DNA of 42,306 nucleotides from contig PMKN01000066.1 of NCBI GenBank assembly GCA_003158675.1, positions 1 through 42,306 of the forward strand, in the 5' to 3' direction. Position numbers and translations under genes: made by a program. The stretch comes from Chloroflexota bacterium. GTDB lineage: Bacteria; Chloroflexota; Limnocylindria; Limnocylindrales; CSP1-4. Positions 23,773 to 32,393 of the stretch are shown piece after piece (position 1 is the first letter of the stretch; each line of letters starts with the position of its first letter). The notes beneath the pieces were generated by a model. That model was not told the DNA's origin, did no database searches, and saw only the letters and a list, made by a program, of their open reading frames with translations.

Positions 23773-24216
23773 CTAGGGCGCGCTGCTCTGCCCGGCGCAT
23801 TTGCCCTGCGACCGCAAGGACCACGGGCACGGCTCCTGCGCGACGGTGTCACCCGTATATCCGTCGATGACAGATCGCCGGCCGATCGGCTGACTCAGGG
23901 TCACCGGCAACTCCTCGCTCGTCCCAACGCCCGCCTCCGCCTGTGGCCAGGGGAAGATGAACGAGCCGACACTCACGATGACACGATCCGAGGTCTCGGT
24001 GACGGCGGTGACACGGGTCCATTGGGGAGAACTCGAATCGACCTCGACGGCGATCGTCCGGTCGTCGATGACGCGGTAGCTCTGGATGGGCTGCGACCGA
24101 TCGAGCCATCGACCGACAAGGACCAGCGCGACCAGGACGGCTAGAACGACCCAGAGCCGCCTCGACTTCAGACGCTTCACCTGGACCCCCAACTTCCGCG
24201 ACTGCGACCTGTCCAA
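23773..24216 (-). CDS. Single-helix membrane-anchored protein of unknown function
   Basis: The 147-residue product begins with a basic segment (RKLGVQVKRLKSRRLW) followed by one membrane helix, VVLAVLVALVLVGRWL (about residues 22-38), so the remainder lies outside the membrane. That domain is beta-rich: YRVIDDRTIAVEVDSSSP, then RVTAVTETSDRVIVSV and LPVTLSQPIGRRSVIDGYTGDTV. It ends with a Cys pair (CPWSLRSQGKC) that could form a disulfide. I do not recognise the family. It is divergent from the gene at 24418. Confidence 0.65.
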   Translation of the reverse strand: MDRSQSRKLGVQVKRLKSRRLWVVLAVLVALVLVGRWLDRSQPIQSYRVIDDRTIAVEVDSSSPQWTRVTAVTETSDRVIVSVGSFIFPWPQAEAGVGTSEELPVTLSQPIGRRSVIDGYTGDTVAQEPCPWSLRSQGKCAGQSSAP

Positions 24217-24286
24217 GATACGCCTCGGGCTGCCGGTCGGATCTCGGCCAATTTACGAGGGAGCTCGGTTCTTGCCGGCACTTCGT

Positions 24287-24292
24287 TAGACT
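24287..24292 (+). promoter_or_regulatory. TAGACT -10-like element
   Basis: TAGACT lies 131 bases upstream of the membrane-protein gene at 24418, in the divergent gap. There is no convincing -35 at 16-18 bases. It is listed because the same hexamer recurs upstream of other plus-strand genes. Confidence 0.25.
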
Positions 24293-24417
24293 CGGACCCA
24301 CTGAGTCAGACGACTCGGCTCCGAGCGGCGATCCGGCCACCCGCAGACGCATCCCTTTGGCTAGTCTTGGCGAGTTCGACTCTGGTTCCCCGGGATCCAT
24401 ACAGCAAGGAGCGCGAC

Positions 24418-25350
24418 ATGGCCCAGCGGTCCATCAGGGACTTTCAAGTCCCATTCGTGGTCGCGCAGGTCGCGGATGCATGGGCCAGCGCCAACGGATT
24501 TGCGCTCAATGAGGTGGAGCCGGACGGCAGCCGTCAGTATGTCCGCGGCTCAGGGCTGCTGACCGGCCAGATGATGTGCGTTGTCCGGCAATTCGGCCCG
24601 CACGTTCGCGTCGAGGCCTACATCCACGCTCGCATGGCAGCTCGCATCTCGGCTCTATTTCTGATCCCGGAGGACAAGTCCATCGAGCCGGGGGGATTCA
24701 TGGGCGCACTGCCGAGAAAGATCTGCCGCGACGCTGTCGACAGGCTCCTGGCCCAGCTCGGTCAGCCGCCGATCACCGTCGCCGACAATGCGGCGCCGAC
24801 GGTCGGCGTCTTACCGCCCGCTGCATCTGGCGCCCCGGTCCTGCCTGGTGCCTTGCCGACGCCTCAACCCGGCGCCGCGGCCTACCCGGCCGCCGCGCCC
24901 TATGCCATAGCGCCTGCCGCACCTGGCTACCGAGCGACCGCGGCTCGACCAGCTGGCATCGTCTTCCTGGCGATCGTGGAGGTCGTCAACGGACTGGTTT
25001 GCCTGGGCGTCGTCCAGGATTTCTGGGGTGGGTTCAACTACCGCGCTTCCTACGACGATATGAATTGGGCCGCCGTGGATCTGGGCATGGCTCTGGTCTA
25101 TCTAGTGCTTGCGGGAGGTAGCGTCGCGGTCGCCTGGCGGCTCTGGTCGATGCGGCGCGACGCCTGGCTTGCAGCCATCCAGCTGAGCGCCGGAATGCTG
25201 GCCGCGACCGTCCTTTCAGGCATCGTCTGGGGCTTGGACCCAATCGGCATCGTCGGTATCGTCGTCCACGCGACCGTCATCGGATACCTCTACACGACGC
25301 CCGTGAGGACCCTTTTCGGTCGCGTCCCTCTGGCGGCAAGAGCCTCCTAG
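24418..25350 (+). CDS. Membrane protein with an N-terminal soluble domain
   Basis: The ATG at 24418 has AAGGAG seven bases upstream and gives 310 residues. Residues 1-125 are a soluble domain (RDFQVPFVVAQVADAWASANGF, QYVRGSGLLTGQMMCVVRQF, RVEAYIHARMAARISALFLIPEDKSIEP) that resembles domains often found before zinc ribbons or membrane segments in Gram-positive-type proteins. A Pro/Ala linker (about 130-180) leads to about four helices: AGIVFLAIVEVVNGLVCLGVV, then AVDLGMALVYLVLAGGSVAVAW, WLAAIQLSAGMLAATVLSGIVW and IGIVGIVVHATVIGYLY. I cannot name the family. It converges on the histidine kinase gene, with a palindromic terminator between. Confidence 0.7.
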   Translation: MAQRSIRDFQVPFVVAQVADAWASANGFALNEVEPDGSRQYVRGSGLLTGQMMCVVRQFGPHVRVEAYIHARMAARISALFLIPEDKSIEPGGFMGALPRKICRDAVDRLLAQLGQPPITVADNAAPTVGVLPPAASGAPVLPGALPTPQPGAAAYPAAAPYAIAPAAPGYRATAARPAGIVFLAIVEVVNGLVCLGVVQDFWGGFNYRASYDDMNWAAVDLGMALVYLVLAGGSVAVAWRLWSMRRDAWLAAIQLSAGMLAATVLSGIVWGLDPIGIVGIVVHATVIGYLYTTPVRTLFGRVPLAARAS

Positions 25351-25368
25351 CGGCGCCAGCCGGAGCTA

Positions 25369-25388
25369 CCCTGGTCGCGCGACCAGGG
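25369..25388. terminator. 20-bp perfect palindrome between convergent genes
   Basis: ccctggtcgc (25369-25378) is followed directly by its exact complement gcgaccaggg. The position, 19 bases after one stop and 40 before the other, suits a bidirectional terminator. No T-run flanks it. Confidence 0.6.
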
Positions 25389-25427
25389 ACGGGCGTTCAT
25401 GCCGGGTACGGCAAAGCCTCAGACCGG

Positions 25428-28310
25428 CTAGGTTTCGTCGAGGACCTGACGGACCTTTCGGGCGAGACGCTCGGGCGTGAACGGCTTGGGCAGGAATGCA
25501 TACCGGGCTGCGGTCTCCGGCGAGAGCACGGCAGATTCGGCGTGACCCGACATCAACACGGCTCGAGCGCCGGTGACGACGACGGCCAGCTTCTCCAGAA
25601 GCTCCGGCCCGCTCATGCCTGGCATCATCACGTCGCTGACGATGGCGTCGACCAAGGGTCCCGCTCGGCTGGCGATTTCGATCGCCTCTGGGCCATCCGC
25701 CGCCTCGAGCACAGCGTAGCCATGGGCCCGCAGACCGAGTACCGCAAGCTGGCGGACGTGCGGCTCATCCTCGACGACGAGCACGGTCTCGACGCCGGTC
25801 GGCTTGGGCTGATGCGCCGCGACGAGCGGGATCGGGTCAGCGACGCCGTCCTTCCGGGGTAGATAGATGCGGAACGTCGTGCCCTGGCCCGGTTCCGAGT
25901 ACACGAGGATGTGGCCGCCCATCTGCCTGACGATGCCATGACAGGTGGCCAGGCCCAGACCCGTTCCCTTGCCCAGGCCTTTGGTCGTGAAGAACGGCTC
26001 GAAGAGGTGCGACCGCACCTCTTCGTTCATGCCTACGCCGGTGTCCGTCACCGCCAGCAACACGTACGGTCCGGGGAGGGCGCCCGGATGAGTGCGGGCG
26101 GAGTCCGGGCCAACGATCTCCTGGGCGGTCTCGATGAACAAGCGCCCGCCGTTTGGCATCGCGTCGCGGGCGTTGACCGTCAGATTCACGAGCACCTGCT
26201 GGAGCTGGCTGGCGTCGGCCTCCACCGTGCCGGCCCCGACCGCCAGCTCCGTCTTGATCTCAATGTCGTCGCCTAGCAGGCGCTGGAGCATCTTGAGCGA
26301 GTCGGCAACGAGGGCGTTCAGATCGAGGCGCGCCGGGGCGAAGACCTGTCTGCTGGCAAAGGCCAGAAGCTGGTGGGTAAGCGTGGCCGCCCGCTCGCCC
26401 GCAGTCGCGACCTCCTGCAGGTCGAGCCTGGCCGGATGGTCGTCCGGCAGCTCAGGCGGGAGGTCGAGTTTGCACATCTCCGCATAGCCCAGAACCGCCG
26501 TGAGCAGGTTGTTGAAGTCGTGAGCGACGCCGCCCGCGAGGCGCCCGATCCCTTCCATCTTCTGCGACTGGATGAGCTGCTCCTCCAGCTCGCGGCGTTC
26601 GGTGATGTCCTGGATGACGCCGTCGTAAGCCACGCGGACTCCATGGGCGTCAGTGCGGATGACGGGCGTATCTCGAACCCAGCGAACCGCTCCGTCGCGA
26701 CGGACGATCCGATGTTCGAGCGGTTCGGTGGACTCGCCGGCGAGAATCAGCCTCACCTGCTCCTGCGCCGCGGCGCGGTCATCGGGAACGACGAGGCTCA
26801 TCCACAGGCCGGGGTCCTGGGTGAGCTCCTCCGCGGTATAGCCCGTCACCGCGACGCATCCGGCTCCGTGGCTTGTCTCGATGGCACGCCCGTCCTCGAT
26901 CTTCACGCTGACCACGTAGTCTGTGATCGTGTCGACGATGCGGCGGTACCGCTGCTCTATCTGAAGGCGCGCATCCTCGGCCAGTTTGCGGTCCGTAATG
27001 TCGTCGGAGATGCCCAACACGTATTTCGGCTTGCCCTGCTCGTCGAAGAGCGGCACCTTCTTGGTGCGAAGGTACCGCGGCCGGCCATCCGGTGGCGTAA
27101 GAACCTCCAGCGGGAATTCCATCAGCTGGCCCGTGTCGACGACCCGCTGGTCCATCCGGGCGAAGTAGTCCGACTCGTCGGCCGGGCCGAGCGTTCGACT
27201 GTCCGGAGAAGTGAGCTGCTCGCTTGTGTAGCCGAGGGTCAGTTCGGTCGCCCGGTTGACACGCACAAACGTCAGCGTCTTCGCATCCTTGACGTACACC
27301 ATCGACGGAATGTTCTCGAGGATGCTCGCGAGGAAGGCTTCGCTCTCCTGGAGCGCTCTTTCGGCGAGAATCCGGTCGGTGAAGTCCTCGACGGTTAGCA
27401 GCATCCCCACCACCTGCCCGCCGGCGTCGACGAGAGGCACTTTGTTGACCCGAACCCACGATCGGCGGCCATCCTCGCGGTTCTCCGGCATCTCCAGGCC
27501 CAGCTCGGGGCGACCGGCTTCCATGAAGGCTCGGTCGTCGGCCGTGTACTGGTCCGCGTACTGGCGCCAGTCCAGGTCGTAGTCGGTCTTGCCGATGATC
27601 TCGTCCGGATCGGTCTTGTGGGCGTCGAGAGCGAACGCCCGGTTGCAGCCGAGGAAGACTCCGTTGCGATCCTTCCAGAAGACGCGCAAGGGAATCGTGT
27701 CGATGACGAGCCTGAGGAGTTGCTGCGATCGCGCCAGCTCCTCCTCCACTCGTTTGCGCGCTCCCACGTCGTGCAGAGTGGCGACGTAACCGTCCCCGAG
27801 CTTGGCGAAGCTGAGCTCGAAAGAGTGCTCGTAGCCCTCGGCGTCGCTTTGCGACGGTTCGTCGGTGTCGCGCCCCACGTGGCGGACGATCGGCTCACCG
27901 GTCTCGACCACGCGGACGCAGCCCTCGAACTGCCCGTTCTCGCGCCGGCCGGGAAAGAGCTCCAGAGTACGGTGTCCCACGACTTCGTCGGGTTTCAGTC
28001 CGCTGAGGCGGCAGGCGGCCTCGTTCGCGTACTCCACCAGGAAATCGACGATCTGCCCGTTCTCATCCCGGATCGCCCTGTCGATGATGATGCCGTCGCC
28101 TAGGCCGTCGAAGACGGCCGTCGAATGGGCGTCCGGAGTCGCCAGCCTGGCCTCGGCATCGATGCGCCGGCGCTCAGATTCCTGCAACCGCCGCGAGACC
28201 TCGGCCAGTTCGCGGCGCAGCCGTTCGACCTCGTTGTCGTCGCCGGCTATGGCGCCGGAACCGAGGGCCGTCCCCGACTCGGACCCCGTTCTCAGTTTGT
28301 GGGAGCTCAT
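25428..28310 (-). CDS. Soluble hybrid histidine kinase with PAS domains and a C-terminal receiver
   Basis: The ATG at 28310 follows GGAG and gives 960 residues; the frame extends further upstream without coding character. Order: coiled coil (about 27-55); PAS-like (60-185); PAS4 (195-315, [20 protein letters not shown]); PAS (322-445, [15 protein letters not shown]); PAS (450-575); HisKA with H597 in GGVAHDFNN; HATPase with its N box around 708-716, DTGVGM, and [14 protein letters not shown]; receiver (842-960) with phospho-acceptor D893 in [11 protein letters not shown] and K942 in FLPKPF. No membrane helix is visible, so it senses cytoplasmic ligands or redox/light through PAS domains. A response-regulator gene with an output domain is missing nearby, making it an orphan kinase. 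Confidence 0.93.
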   Translation of the reverse strand: MSSHKLRTGSESGTALGSGAIAGDDNEVERLRRELAEVSRRLQESERRRIDAEARLATPDAHSTAVFDGLGDGIIIDRAIRDENGQIVDFLVEYANEAACRLSGLKPDEVVGHRTLELFPGRRENGQFEGCVRVVETGEPIVRHVGRDTDEPSQSDAEGYEHSFELSFAKLGDGYVATLHDVGARKRVEEELARSQQLLRLVIDTIPLRVFWKDRNGVFLGCNRAFALDAHKTDPDEIIGKTDYDLDWRQYADQYTADDRAFMEAGRPELGLEMPENREDGRRSWVRVNKVPLVDAGGQVVGMLLTVEDFTDRILAERALQESEAFLASILENIPSMVYVKDAKTLTFVRVNRATELTLGYTSEQLTSPDSRTLGPADESDYFARMDQRVVDTGQLMEFPLEVLTPPDGRPRYLRTKKVPLFDEQGKPKYVLGISDDITDRKLAEDARLQIEQRYRRIVDTITDYVVSVKIEDGRAIETSHGAGCVAVTGYTAEELTQDPGLWMSLVVPDDRAAAQEQVRLILAGESTEPLEHRIVRRDGAVRWVRDTPVIRTDAHGVRVAYDGVIQDITERRELEEQLIQSQKMEGIGRLAGGVAHDFNNLLTAVLGYAEMCKLDLPPELPDDHPARLDLQEVATAGERAATLTHQLLAFASRQVFAPARLDLNALVADSLKMLQRLLGDDIEIKTELAVGAGTVEADASQLQQVLVNLTVNARDAMPNGGRLFIETAQEIVGPDSARTHPGALPGPYVLLAVTDTGVGMNEEVRSHLFEPFFTTKGLGKGTGLGLATCHGIVRQMGGHILVYSEPGQGTTFRIYLPRKDGVADPIPLVAAHQPKPTGVETVLVVEDEPHVRQLAVLGLRAHGYAVLEAADGPEAIEIASRAGPLVDAIVSDVMMPGMSGPELLEKLAVVVTGARAVLMSGHAESAVLSPETAARYAFLPKPFTPERLARKVRQVLDET

Positions 28311-28520
28311 CGGCGACTCCGGTGTTCGCGCCAGTCGGCGCAGGCGCAACCACACACGGCCGCTCGACGTGGCGTCCACGGCATCGCGCACTGCCGGGAA
28401 TCTACACGAGCCCGTGGAGCGCTTCGAGCGCCCGAAAGTCATGAATCCGCCTCATCAGACGAGATGAGCGGCCGTGAGCGTGGGTCGACCGTACCGCCGG
28501 GCGAGGGGTGGCGGACGCCC

Positions 28521-28904
28521 CTACCCGGCGGTGGGAACCGGGCCTTCGCGCACTCCGAGCACGTTGCCGTCGGGGTCCTTGAACCAGGCGCCGCGAGCCG
28601 GACCGACCTGGGCGATGAAGTTGACGGTCTTTGGCGTCTCGTAGTCCTCGAAAGTGACTCCGCGCGAGGTCAGATCACGAACTTCGGCCTCGATGTCATC
28701 GACCTCGAAGTGCGCGACCGTCGGACCACTGACAGGGGGCTGTCCGCGCCGAATCGACAGTTGCGATCCTTTGCCGGCGCCGAACCGGCATGTAAACGGA
28801 GTCTCCTCGAGGAGCTTCAGACCGAGCTGTTCCTCGTAGAACTTCTTGGATCGGTCAAGGTCGGTCACAACCAGCGTCGTGACAGCCAGGGAATTGGCGA
28901 GCAT
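28521..28904 (-). CDS. VOC-family (glyoxalase-like) protein
   Basis: I choose the ATG at 28904 because GAGG lies 8 bases upstream; a GTG three codons earlier is less well placed. The 127-residue product has the VOC repeat of paired beta-alpha-beta-beta-beta units: VTTLVVTDLDRSKKFYEEQLGLKLLEE at the start and TVAHFEVDDIEAEVRDLTSRGVTF in the middle, ending GAWFKDPDGNVLGVRE with the usual metal-site Glu. Members include glyoxalase I, fosfomycin-resistance thioltransferases and extradiol dioxygenases. The sequence does not reveal which. It forms a possible minus-strand group with the small monooxygenase-like gene upstream, 84 bases away. Confidence 0.88.
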   Translation of the reverse strand: MLANSLAVTTLVVTDLDRSKKFYEEQLGLKLLEETPFTCRFGAGKGSQLSIRRGQPPVSGPTVAHFEVDDIEAEVRDLTSRGVTFEDYETPKTVNFIAQVGPARGAWFKDPDGNVLGVREGPVPTAG

Positions 28905-28988
28905 CGTCGTCACCTCAAGCGAATGAGCAGACCGAGGGGCGCCGCGAGATCCTCGTGGCGTCGCACTGTTCGGCTCCTTCGGGTCCGG

Positions 28989-29255
28989 CTACTTCTTGAT
29001 GTAGATCGTCACCGGCGGGATCATCCCGTACCGCTCCATCGCCGCCGCCATCTCGGGCGAGGCCGCGGTCTGGGCCGCCTGGAAGGCCTCCATGTCGGGG
29101 ACGTCCCACGTGCTGGCGACGCGGTTGCTGCCATCCATAGCCACGTAGCTGGATCCGTCAGACGCGACCGCGGACATCTGGGCGGTCATCTCCGGCTTGA
29201 ACTTCAGCCATGCCTCGACATCCTTGACGGCCGCGGTTACCACGATCTTCGGCAT
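28989..29255 (-). CDS. Small dimeric alpha/beta-barrel (ABM-like) protein
   Basis: The ATG at 29255 has GGAG at good spacing and gives 88 residues; the longer frame upstream is not coding in style. The product (MPKIVVTAAVKDVEAWLKFK, MDGSNRVASTWDVPDMEAFQ, MERYGMIPPVTIYIKK) fits the ferredoxin-like fold of antibiotic-biosynthesis-monooxygenase and related small dimeric proteins. No catalytic residue can be pointed to, so an enzymatic role is uncertain. It precedes the VOC gene on the same strand. Confidence 0.7.
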   Translation of the reverse strand: MPKIVVTAAVKDVEAWLKFKPEMTAQMSAVASDGSSYVAMDGSNRVASTWDVPDMEAFQAAQTAASPEMAAAMERYGMIPPVTIYIKK

Positions 29256-29610
29256 GCGTCTCCTTCGGGAGGCGTGCCCGAGCCTGATGGCGGGGACGCC
29301 GACCCGGTGCTGGAACATGAGGATGCGCGCGGGCCAACTTCCAGGTCCCCGACAATGTCGGGCGGACCGTCTGATGGGCTTGCGAGGGTCGAGCTTTGCG
29401 TCGGCCAGCGGGCCTCGTTCCGGGCGCCGGGACGATCCTCCTGTTGCCGCGGAGGGGTGATCCCTGCTTGCTCGCAGCGAGAACCCCATGAGTACGAACC
29501 TTCGGTGGAACCGGAAGCAGCCCCGGCCACCACCGCGTTGCCCGATTGGCAGGACCTGGCATCAAATCGACGCCTGGGTTTCGAAGCGCTGCTTCAGAGG
29601 TACTCAGATC
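29256..29610. other. Divergent intergenic region with an operator-like dyad
   Basis: No gene is supported. The odd-centred inverted repeat cccgaca-a-tgtcggg (29348-29362) lies 93 bases upstream of the small ABM-like gene and could be a regulator site for either flanking gene. Open frames across the right half look like out-of-frame shadows and lack a good start signal. Confidence 0.4.
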
Positions 29611-30906
29611 ATGGTCACGCACGATCGGCTGCGCATTTCCGCAATGGGCGGCATCTTCGTCATCCTGGCCATCCTGGCCAGCCCCTCAGGCGCATTCGCC
29701 GCGGCCAGCTGGTCGCAGGCGGCGGTCATTTCAGCGTCCCAGCCATCGCCAACTCTCAGTGCGTTTGCGGTCAACTCGGCCGGAAACGAGCTGTGGGTAA
29801 GCGCCCCGCCAGTCGTCGGCGGGTATGCCATCAAGGTCGCGCAGCGCTCGTTCGGTGGCACATGGAGCCCTCAGACGACCATCTTCTCGTCGACCAATAG
29901 CTTCATCAGCACCGTATACAAGCTCGACGTTTCGATCGGTGCTAACAACACCGCCAGCGTGGCCTGGCAGGTGGGGTTCGCGGAGCTGGTCGCTCTCCGT
30001 TCGTCCTCCGGGACCTGGCAGGCGCCGGTGACAATCTCTCAGTCATCGGGCACCGCCGCTTTCCTCGTGGCGAAGGCGGACGCGCAGGGCAACGGGGTTG
30101 CCGTGTGGTCCCAAACGACGGGATCGGAATCGACGGTTGACGCGGTCACCTGGACCGCCTCAGGCGCCTTTAGCGGCGTCACCCAGCTCTCGCAACTCTC
30201 GCCGTCGGAACTCCAGCCCGACCTGGCGGTCAACGAAGCCGGAACGGCCATCGCCGTCTTTGCGGCGGCAACCACCCCCGGCGGCAGCACGTATCAAGTC
30301 TATTCTGCGACCCGACCTGCCGGCGGCAACTGGAGCGCCGCGACGCCAGTTACGCCGAACACGGGTGGGGCGATAGCAGGAGTGGCGCTCGATAGCTCGG
30401 GCGACGCGACTGTCCTCTGGCAGCAAGGCACATCGATCGCTTCCTCGACTCGGCCTGTGGGCGGCTCATGGAGCAGCCCGGCTCTCATCGAGATGTCCAG
30501 CATCGTCGGCCCGGCTTCTGTCGTCTCAGACGCAGCCGGTAACGTCACCGCGGTTTGGGCTGTGAATTCGGGCAACGGAGTGACATCTGTCCACGCTGCC
30601 ACCCGCCCGGCCGGCTCCCCATGGGGGGCGCCTGCCAACCTGGGACCGTGTGCCTCAACCTGCGTCCTCAGTCTTGCAGCTGCTCGCGACGGTTCCATTG
30701 CCGTCGTGGGCTGGTCCCCATCCGGTCCGTCGGCCAACGCCGCCGTCCGATTGGGCCTGGGGACATGGTCATCGACGGTGCTCGTTGGCACCTACACAAC
30801 ACCGACCTACCTGGTCGCGGGCAACAACGGGTTCGCGTCTGCGGTCTGGCCGGTACGGATCGGCGTGAAATACCACGTGGGTCTCGACCAGAGCGATTAT
30901 CGATAG
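29611..30906 (+). CDS. Secreted beta-propeller-like protein
   Basis: The ATG at 29611 (AGAGG upstream) gives 431 residues with a signal peptide, LRISAMGGIFVILAILASPSGAFAA, cleaved near residue 31. The mature part is built of repeats of about 45-50 residues in which a phrase like ATRPAGGNWSAATPV or STRPVGGSWSSPALI recurs with intervening VALDSSGDATVLWQQG strands, as in secreted propellers of exported-repeat proteins. One disulfide is likely (CASTC). There is no membrane anchor, lipobox or sorting signal, so it should be freely secreted. Function unknown. It ends just before a good terminator. Confidence 0.8.
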   Translation: MVTHDRLRISAMGGIFVILAILASPSGAFAAASWSQAAVISASQPSPTLSAFAVNSAGNELWVSAPPVVGGYAIKVAQRSFGGTWSPQTTIFSSTNSFISTVYKLDVSIGANNTASVAWQVGFAELVALRSSSGTWQAPVTISQSSGTAAFLVAKADAQGNGVAVWSQTTGSESTVDAVTWTASGAFSGVTQLSQLSPSELQPDLAVNEAGTAIAVFAAATTPGGSTYQVYSATRPAGGNWSAATPVTPNTGGAIAGVALDSSGDATVLWQQGTSIASSTRPVGGSWSSPALIEMSSIVGPASVVSDAAGNVTAVWAVNSGNGVTSVHAATRPAGSPWGAPANLGPCASTCVLSLAAARDGSIAVVGWSPSGPSANAAVRLGLGTWSSTVLVGTYTTPTYLVAGNNGFASAVWPVRIGVKYHVGLDQSDYR

Positions 30907-30918
30907 CGGATAGCCGGC

Positions 30919-30957
30919 AGAGGGCCCTGGGAGGTTTGATCGACCAGGGCCCTCTTT
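30919..30957 (+). terminator. Rho-independent terminator
   Basis: agagggccctgg (30919-30930) pairs exactly with ccagggccctct (30944-30955), loop 13 bases, followed by TT (the last arm base plus two more give TTT). It begins 13 bases after the propeller gene. Confidence 0.75.
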
Positions 30958-31120
30958 CGCTGTGCACTTGCAGCGTGACCGGACGCGCAGCCAACGGTCC
31001 CGCACCGCGATAGCGCCGCGTGCCGATCCCGCCGTTCGCCAGCCGACCCCGTCGCGTTTCGGACAGTGGCACCGCGAGCACCCGGCGGCCGAAAGGGGAG
31101 GTCCGCGCTGGCCCAGCGGG

Positions 31121-31126
31121 TAGACT
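31121..31126 (+). promoter_or_regulatory. TAGACT -10-like element
   Basis: TAGACT, followed by C, lies 101 bases upstream of the DUF3105 start. No clear -35 is seen. Confidence 0.25.
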
Positions 31127-31221
31127 CACGAGGCGTCTCTCGCAGTCGGAGCGGCCTCCGGGTCGGTCCCTCTCGACGGCACTGCCCTCGTATTCGAGAG
31201 CGACAGCAACGGAGCAACGAC

Positions 31222-31866
31222 GTGGGGAAACGGGCCCAAACGAGTCGAATGTTCAGAGCGCCGTCGGAACTTCCGCGGCGCCGAGCCACCGGACTGGATC
31301 CGCGCGTGAAGCTGACAGCGGTCGCCGCTCTGGCAATCGTCGTCGTCATCGGAGTGGTCGCCGGGAGTATCGCCCTTGCCGTCTCGAGCAGGCCGAGCGG
31401 CTCGAATTCTCTGCCCGCGGGCATCCAAACGTTCGCCGAGACCGACCATACCCACGTCACCGGAACGGTCACGTACGACCGCGTTCCGCCGGCCGGCGGG
31501 CCGCACAACCCGGTTCAGCTGAACTGCGGCGTCTACGCTCAGCCGGTTCCCAATGAGAACGCCGTCCATTCGCTCGAGCATGGAGCAGTCTGGATCACCT
31601 ACCAGTCCAATCTCCCCACCGACCAGGTCGCCCTCCTCCAGCAGCTTGTCACTTCCCACTACGTCGGGGCCGAGCGGTACTTGATCCTGAGCCCGTACGC
31701 CGGCTTGCCGTCGCCCGTCGTCGCCAGTGCGTGGGGAGCTCAGCTCGAGGTCAGTCAGGCTTCGGATCCGCGGCTTGTCCAATTCATCGGAGCGTTCGCC
31801 GGTGGCGGCCAGGGCGGAGAGGCCGGCGGCCCATGCACCGGCGGGGTGGGCAACCCCGTAGCCTGA
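31222..31866 (+). CDS. DUF3105 membrane-anchored protein
   Basis: I take the GTG at 31222 with GGAG seven bases upstream, giving 214 residues (VGKRAQTSRMFRAP...). One membrane helix, TAVAALAIVVVIGVVAGSIA at about 36-55, anchors an outside domain. The family signature is clear: DHTHVTGTVTYDRVPPAGGPH, then NCGVYAQPVPNENAVHSLEHGAVWITY, with conserved His, Cys and Glu residues that could bind metal. DUF3105 proteins are common in Actinomycetota and Chloroflexota and have no established function. A glycine-rich tail ends with CTGGVGNPVA. Confidence 0.88.
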   Translation: MGKRAQTSRMFRAPSELPRRRATGLDPRVKLTAVAALAIVVVIGVVAGSIALAVSSRPSGSNSLPAGIQTFAETDHTHVTGTVTYDRVPPAGGPHNPVQLNCGVYAQPVPNENAVHSLEHGAVWITYQSNLPTDQVALLQQLVTSHYVGAERYLILSPYAGLPSPVVASAWGAQLEVSQASDPRLVQFIGAFAGGGQGGEAGGPCTGGVGNPVA

Positions 31867-31963
31867 ATCCTGCGGCCGCGACACGGCTACCGCCAATGAA
31901 CGCGCCCAATGCTCGAGGCGGCCGCCGCGTCTGCCGGCTCCCGCGCGGGATCTCGCCTCGATC

Positions 31964-31969
31964 TAGACT
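31964..31969 (+). promoter_or_regulatory. TAGACT -10-like element
   Basis: TAGACT lies 77 bases upstream of the small gene at 32041, in the short gap after DUF3105. No convincing -35 is visible. Confidence 0.25.
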
Positions 31970-32040
31970 CCACCACAGAGGCGCCGCCCCGGAACGTCAC
32001 CGCGCCGGCGCGCCATATTCCGGAAGGATCGCAGGGAACG

Positions 32041-32277
32041 ATGACCAACGCTGAGATAGTCGCTCGGATCAACGCGGCCGCGGAGCGCATGGCCAGACTG
32101 GAGGGCGTGGCTCATTTTGCCCGGGATCGGGCATCGGACGCCACCCTCTCCGCGTCGAGCGAGGAGCAGGTCAAGGCTGAGTTGCTCCTGATCGACTACG
32201 ACCTCGACCTGACCGAGAAAGAGGTCGTCTGTCTGGCAGCCCTCTACGCCAGGGACGACGACTTTCGAAAGCCGTAG
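32041..32277 (+). CDS. Small helical protein of unknown function
   Basis: The ATG at 32041 is preceded by a purine-rich GGAAGGATCGCAGGGA stretch and gives 78 residues: MTNAEIVARINAAAERMARL, a short loop, then EEQVKAELLLIDYDLDLTEKEVVCLAALYARDDDF. It is acidic, soluble and predicted almost wholly helical. I do not recognise it. Standing just after DUF3105 on the same strand, it may share regulation but not necessarily function. Confidence 0.6.
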   Translation: MTNAEIVARINAAAERMARLEGVAHFARDRASDATLSASSEEQVKAELLLIDYDLDLTEKEVVCLAALYARDDDFRKP

Positions 32278-32351
32278 GCCGCGGTCCTCAACGTGACTGC
32301 CCGGCGGGTTTGGGCCCGGTGCGGAAGCGTCGACCCGATATGCGCACGGCG

Positions 32352-32383
32352 CTGCGGGGAGCCAGATTTGCGACTCCCCGCAG
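32352..32383. terminator. 10-bp hairpin between convergent genes
   Basis: ctgcggggag (32352-32361) is exactly complementary to ctccccgcag (32374-32383), loop 12 bases. It lies between a plus-strand gene ending at 32277 and a minus-strand gene ending at 32394, so it may end both transcripts. Confidence 0.6.
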
Positions 32384-32393
32384 GCCCAGAACC

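Noticed and set aside
25911-27398. Long plus-strand frames antisense to the histidine kinase
   Set aside because: The kinase frame has complete PAS, HisKA, ATPase and receiver motifs. The antisense frames show none and arise from GC bias.
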